Under the pieces are notes generated by a model. That model made no database searches. It was not told the DNA's origin and worked only from the letters and a program-made list of their open reading frames with translations. 36,562 bases of DNA from JANLQX01 sp031423635 (GTDB lineage Bacteria; Actinomycetota; Acidimicrobiia; Acidimicrobiales; JANYDT01). Each line of letters starts with the position of its first letter. Position 1 is the first letter of the stretch. Position numbers and translations under genes: made by a program. The stretch covers positions 1 to 36,562 of the forward strand of contig JANPFX010000268.1 of the NCBI GenBank assembly GCA_031423635.1. The letters are read 5' to 3'. Shown here piece after piece: positions 33,462 to 36,562 of this stretch.

Positions 33462-34028
33462 TCAGCTGGTCATGCCGCCGAGCCCGACAAGGCCGCGCGC
33501 CAACTCGATCTCGCCCATGTGGCGGAGGCCGTGCTGGTAGAGCCAGCACTCGAAGCCGTCGAGCACGGTTATCCCCTGCGGCCCGGCCACGCGGGCGCTG
33601 TAGGTCGTAGCGATCTGTGGCGGAAAGGGGTGCGGGATCACGACGCGGGTGAGCTCGGCGGGATCGAGTGTGGCGAGGTAGGCCTCCGTGCGATCGAACA
33701 CGGCGCGCTGGTAGGCCTTGAACTCGTCGTAGTTGCCGATCCGTTGGAACACCATCTCGTCGACGGTGCGGTGCTTGCCGTGATCGTCGACCGACATCTG
33801 CACCCGCTGCTGCCAATCGTCGTTCCAGATCGGTGTCGCTCCGGTGAGCAACATGAACGACGCATCGATCATGTTGGTGAGATGGAAGAGCGAGAACGCG
33901 ATCGGCAGAACACCGTCGCGTTCAAAATGGTTGACGTGCTCGAGCTCCATCGACTCGACCGCCTGGTAGTAGAGCGAGTGCATCGCGCGCATACGACGTT
34001 GGAGCGAATCGAGGACGAGTTCGTTCAT
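33462..34028 (-). CDS. DinB-like putative metalloenzyme
   Basis: A 188-aa mostly helical protein. The His residues in FHLTNMIDASF and the later YQHGLRHMGEIEL fit the DinB/YfiT four-helix fold, where three His bind a metal. Family members are often thiol transferases or unknown. ATG 34028 has AAAGGAAA upstream; an extension to 34148 overlaps the upstream gene and is rejected. It converges on the VWA operon with a 17-nt gap and no visible terminator. Confidence 0.65.
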   Translation of the reverse strand: MNELVLDSLQRRMRAMHSLYYQAVESMELEHVNHFERDGVLPIAFSLFHLTNMIDASFMLLTGATPIWNDDWQQRVQMSVDDHGKHRTVDEMVFQRIGNYDEFKAYQRAVFDRTEAYLATLDPAELTRVVIPHPFPPQIATTYSARVAGPQGITVLDGFECWLYQHGLRHMGEIELARGLVGLGGMTS

Positions 34029-34056
34029 CGGTTTCCTTTGGGTTGGGCTCGGCGGG

Positions 34057-34593
34057 CTAATGGGAATCGGAGGTGGGGGTATCCGATGTCTCGCCGATGC
34101 GATCGAGTAGCGCGACGAAGCCGATGTAGCCCCACACCATCCGCGCACCGTCGCGTCGACGCGTGACCTCGATCGGGATGCCTACAGGCCGGAGCACGTG
34201 CTCACCGTTCTCGTAGGTCGCGACGACCGTGATGGAGGTGGCGAAGTCCCGCTCGGCGACGTCGTTCACGCCGTTCTCGGCGCTGCCGTCGCAGCGCATG
34301 TCGTGGATGACTCCGCCGCCCGTGATGACGATCCGGTCACCTGCCTGCTCGATGTGCTGCACGTGTCCCATGACGCGGTGTACGGGGTCCGCCGCGCCGT
34401 TGACCTCAACCGACACAACCTTCCAGAGTCCGCGAAGGTCCGGTGCCCCGGCCACGACGGCCTCGTTGCAGCCGGCGAGCACTTCGGAGGGGAACTCACT
34501 GCCGTATCCGCCAGCCGGGGTGTGGGCGACGGGAATGGATGCGACGAACATGTACGCATCGTAGGGAGGCGCGTCGGGTGCCGGACAATCCAA
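34057..34593 (-). CDS. Conserved-looking hypothetical protein
   Basis: A 178-aa protein that I do not recognise. The body from about residue 50 alternates strands (LWKVVSVEVNG, RVMGHVQHIEQAGDRIVIT, TSITVVATYENGEHVLRP, RMVWGYIGFVALLDRI) and could be a beta-barrel of calycin/lipocalin type; that is a guess. TTG 34593 is used because AGGCGAG precedes it and it starts 5 nt after the dioxygenase stop, so the two are coupled. Confidence 0.6.
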   Translation of the reverse strand: MDCPAPDAPPYDAYMFVASIPVAHTPAGGYGSEFPSEVLAGCNEAVVAGAPDLRGLWKVVSVEVNGAADPVHRVMGHVQHIEQAGDRIVITGGGVIHDMRCDGSAENGVNDVAERDFATSITVVATYENGEHVLRPVGIPIEVTRRRDGARMVWGYIGFVALLDRIGETSDTPTSDSH

Positions 34594-34598
34594 CTCGC

Positions 34599-35597
34599 CT
34601 AACGCGACCGTGACTGCACTCCCCGCGGCGCCCGCAGATCGGCAATGCCGGTGAAGTTCGGGAACCTCGACATGGCGGCCCAGAGATGGTCGCCATAGGT
34701 GAACGGCTCGAACGGCGTGGCGCCCTCGATCGGTAGTGGCTTGATCACCGCATCGGCGCGGGGTTCATAGAAGAACGGAATGGAGAACCTGGTGGTCCCG
34801 TGGCTGATGACGCGATGCGGAGTCGCCCGGAATCGTCCCTCCGTCCAGCGCTCCAGCAGCCCGCCGAAGTTCACCACGACGTGTCCGTCGACCGGGGGAA
34901 CCTCGACCCATTCCCCACTGCGGAGCTTCACGGCAAGCCCGGCCACGCCGTGCTGGCAGAGCAGCGTGACGAAGCCGGAGTCGACGTGTTCGCCGCGCCT
35001 CGGCGTGTCTGGCTCGCCTGCCGAATCGAAGGCGGGATCGATGGGCGGTAGTTCGTAGCGCATGAGGCGCAGCGTGGAGATGCCTTCGCTGAATGCCTCA
35101 TCGAAGTGGTACTCGTCGAGCCCAAGGCTGCGGGCGACCGAGCGCATGACTGCCTCGCCGATTCGTTCCATGGCGAAGTAGTACGCGGCGACGGTCTCGC
35201 GCCACCGGGGGAGTTCCGACGGTCGAGGAAGCGGGGTCGAGCCGAGCAGCGGATCATCGTCGGACACAGCCCAACCCGGTCGGTCCGGAACCACGTCGGG
35301 GCCCAGGTCGTAGATGTCGACGCCGACATCGGACGAGCGGGGGTTCCAGCCCCGGTACACGTTGGCGTTTGTCGGTTCGTAGAAGTTCCGCCACAGCGCA
35401 TGCTGGCCTGAGTCGGGCAGAGCGAAAACCGCCAGCATCGCTTCGCGTGTGTAGCCGGCGGTCGGAACGAATTCGCTCGGACCGGCGATGGTCAGAACCC
35501 CCGATTCGCCCGCAGCGTCGGCGAGCGAGCGGTCGACATGGTCGCGGTCCGGGCCCGGAGGCCCGAACAGCGGAGCGACTTCGATCAGCGGGACCAC
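34599..35597 (-). CDS. Isopenicillin-N-synthase-like 2-oxoglutarate/Fe(II) dioxygenase
   Basis: A 332-aa dioxygenase with the full iron site: His and Asp in RRGEHVDSGFVTLL, distal His in RATPHRVISHGTTRFSIPFFYEP, and the RxS motif for 2-oxoglutarate. The N terminus (VPLIEVAPLFG) and length match the IPNS/gibberellin-oxidase-like family of bacteria. The GTG at 35597 is preceded by TAGGGT exactly 6 nt upstream, so it is probably leaderless. It is coupled to the unknown gene at 34593, which may act on the same compound. Confidence 0.88.
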   Translation of the reverse strand: MVPLIEVAPLFGPPGPDRDHVDRSLADAAGESGVLTIAGPSEFVPTAGYTREAMLAVFALPDSGQHALWRNFYEPTNANVYRGWNPRSSDVGVDIYDLGPDVVPDRPGWAVSDDDPLLGSTPLPRPSELPRWRETVAAYYFAMERIGEAVMRSVARSLGLDEYHFDEAFSEGISTLRLMRYELPPIDPAFDSAGEPDTPRRGEHVDSGFVTLLCQHGVAGLAVKLRSGEWVEVPPVDGHVVVNFGGLLERWTEGRFRATPHRVISHGTTRFSIPFFYEPRADAVIKPLPIEGATPFEPFTYGDHLWAAMSRFPNFTGIADLRAPRGVQSRSR

Positions 35598-35603
35598 GGC
35601 CCG

Positions 35604-35609
35604 ACCCTA
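35604..35609 (-). promoter_or_regulatory. Vegetative-type -10 box of the dioxygenase gene (leaderless)
   Basis: Minus strand TAGGGT (35609-35604), fitting TANNNT, 6 nt before GTG 35597. The same layout is seen for rsbV. Confidence 0.45.
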
Positions 35610-35685
35610 TCCGCGCACCAGCGGGAGATCGGCCCCCGCGGGTGGCGCGGCCGGTGCGCGCCCACGACCCGGCCTGCGGGGAGTG

Positions 35686-35892
35686 CTACTTGCTGAGCGC
35701 GGTGATCGCCTGGGCCCAGAGGACGTACTTGTTGGTGGCCAGGTCGCCGACGGTCTTGATGCCGAGAGCGGCGGCGAGGGCCTTGGCATCGGCCTCCGAA
35801 ACCCCGGCAAGGGCGTCGACGGGAGCGTTGACGAGCTCGGCGAATTCCTTCTGCTCGTATGCCTTGTCGAGGAACTTTGCGATGTCAGCCAT
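35686..35892 (-). CDS. Small helical protein (68 aa), HhH-like
   Basis: A 68-aa protein with SADAKALAAALG-type helix-hairpin-helix spacing: LVNAPVDALAGVSEADAKALAAALGIKTVGDLA resembles the DUF4332/HhH small helical proteins. ATG 35892 has GAAGGAGA 4 nt upstream, one of the best ribosome sites in the window. Function unknown. Confidence 0.75.
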   Translation of the reverse strand: MADIAKFLDKAYEQKEFAELVNAPVDALAGVSEADAKALAAALGIKTVGDLATNKYVLWAQAITALSK

Positions 35893-36026
35893 GGGGTCTC
35901 CTTCGTCCGGTCCGACGCGCTGTCGGTCGCCTTCGGGTCTACCAGTTCAGCAGGTCGATTTGCGTGAATCCCCTCGCTTCCCTCACAGGGAAGTCTCGTA
36001 CGGCCGGGGAGCGCGAGGATGGGACT

Positions 36027-36562
36027 GTGGATGTCGAAGCCGTGACCCAGGCCGTCGGGCGGCCCGTCCGTCGCCCGGTGATGTTGCAGGGCTGGCTCGA
36101 TCTGACATCGATCCACTGGCGTTACGAGCCGTCAGTCGTGCAGGGGTTGCTTCCCCGCGGCTTCAGTGTCGACACCTTCGACGGCTCGGCATGGGTCGGG
36201 CTGATCCCCTTCCACATGCGTCGAGTGCGTTTGCCGTTCGGCCCCCGAGGGGGGCTCGCCGCCGGCCGGTGGTCGACGTTTCCCGAGACCAACGTTCGCA
36301 CCTACATCGTCGACCGTCGGGGTCGTCGAGGCGTGTGGTTCTGCAGTCTCGACATCACCCGTCTCGTTCCGACGCTTGTTGCCCGGGTTGCCTATGGCCT
36401 CCCGTACTGCTGGTCGTCGATGACGATCGGCCACCCGACGGACGACGTTGTCACGTACGTGTCCGCTCGTCGTTGGCCGGGGCGTGCTCGTAGCGCCACC
36501 GCCGACGTCACTGTGCGCATCGGCGATCGCCTCGACGCCGTGTCCGACGACTCGCTCGAAGC
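36027..36562 (+). CDS. DUF2071 family protein, N-terminal part
   Basis: A frame open to the right edge, 178 codons so far. The start is GTG 36027 with GAGGAT upstream. The motifs RPVMLQGWLDLTSIHWRYEP, VGLIPFHMRRVRLP and FPETNVRTYI are typical of DUF2071 (YqjF-like) proteins, of unknown function. The C terminus is beyond the window. Confidence 0.85.
   Translation, partial: MDVEAVTQAVGRPVRRPVMLQGWLDLTSIHWRYEPSVVQGLLPRGFSVDTFDGSAWVGLIPFHMRRVRLPFGPRGGLAAGRWSTFPETNVRTYIVDRRGRRGVWFCSLDITRLVPTLVARVAYGLPYCWSSMTIGHPTDDVVTYVSARRWPGRARSATADVTVRIGDRLDAVSDDSLE

Noticed and set aside
36001..36026. Sigma-B-like promoter for DUF2071 or the 68-aa gene
   Set aside because: No GTTT/GGGTA pair at 15-16 nt exists upstream of either.
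35369..36493. A 374-codon plus-strand frame
   Set aside because: It covers the dioxygenase start, the 68-aa gene and the DUF2071 gene in the wrong frame and is Arg/Ser/Pro-rich.

Overview
The window is GC-rich, gene-dense DNA from an actinobacterium. DUF6458, DUF1206, a DUF222/13E12-type remnant, a mycobacterial-style fasciclin lipoprotein and many GTG starts fit Actinomycetota. An Acidimicrobiia-like (Ilumatobacter-type) origin is my best guess, not a proven one. I see no rRNA, tRNA, CRISPR array, prophage or insertion sequence.

Positions 1-5 kb hold the end of a ferritin-like gene, a hemerythrin, and a stress switch: an RsbV-type STAS antagonist, a PAS-GAF-GAF-PP2C phosphatase (RsbP/RsbU type) and an RsbQ alpha/beta hydrolase. 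From there to about 25 kb lie mostly stress and envelope genes: two 47-48 aa membrane peptides, a CHRD protein, a five-gene operon (DUF1206, PAP2, diacylglycerol-kinase-like, PAP2, PhoD-like), YihY, a tandem-fused AI-2E-type permease, DUF6458, glucose-6-phosphate dehydrogenase, transglutaminase plus a second lipid-kinase-like gene, a fasciclin lipoprotein, a PIG-L/methyltransferase/GT2/acyl-CoA dehydrogenase operon, and a GH13 glucan enzyme.

The main discovery is regulatory. Upstream of 14 transcription units between 0.8 and 23.4 kb I can read by eye a motif of the sigma-B/sigma-F type: GTTT, 15 or 16 bases, then GGG(T/C)A(N). Two of the 14 have one mismatch. In six of them the -10 box ends exactly 9 nt before the start codon, which predicts leaderless or near-leaderless mRNAs; the others have a leader and usually a Shine-Dalgarno. 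The partner-switch genes in the same window are the natural controllers of such a sigma factor, although neither the sigma factor nor an RsbW kinase is present here. I read the first 25 kb as a clustered general-stress regulon covering iron/oxygen handling, envelope lipid turnover, NADPH supply, glucan metabolism and small membrane proteins.

From 25 kb on the motif disappears. This part holds a decayed DUF222/HNH gene, an ACR3 arsenite permease, a glycerophosphodiesterase, a membrane-anchored S1C protease followed by MoxR-DUF58-VWA-VWA, a DinB-like protein, an unknown protein coupled to a 2-oxoglutarate/Fe(II) dioxygenase, a small helical protein, and the start of a DUF2071 gene that runs off the end.
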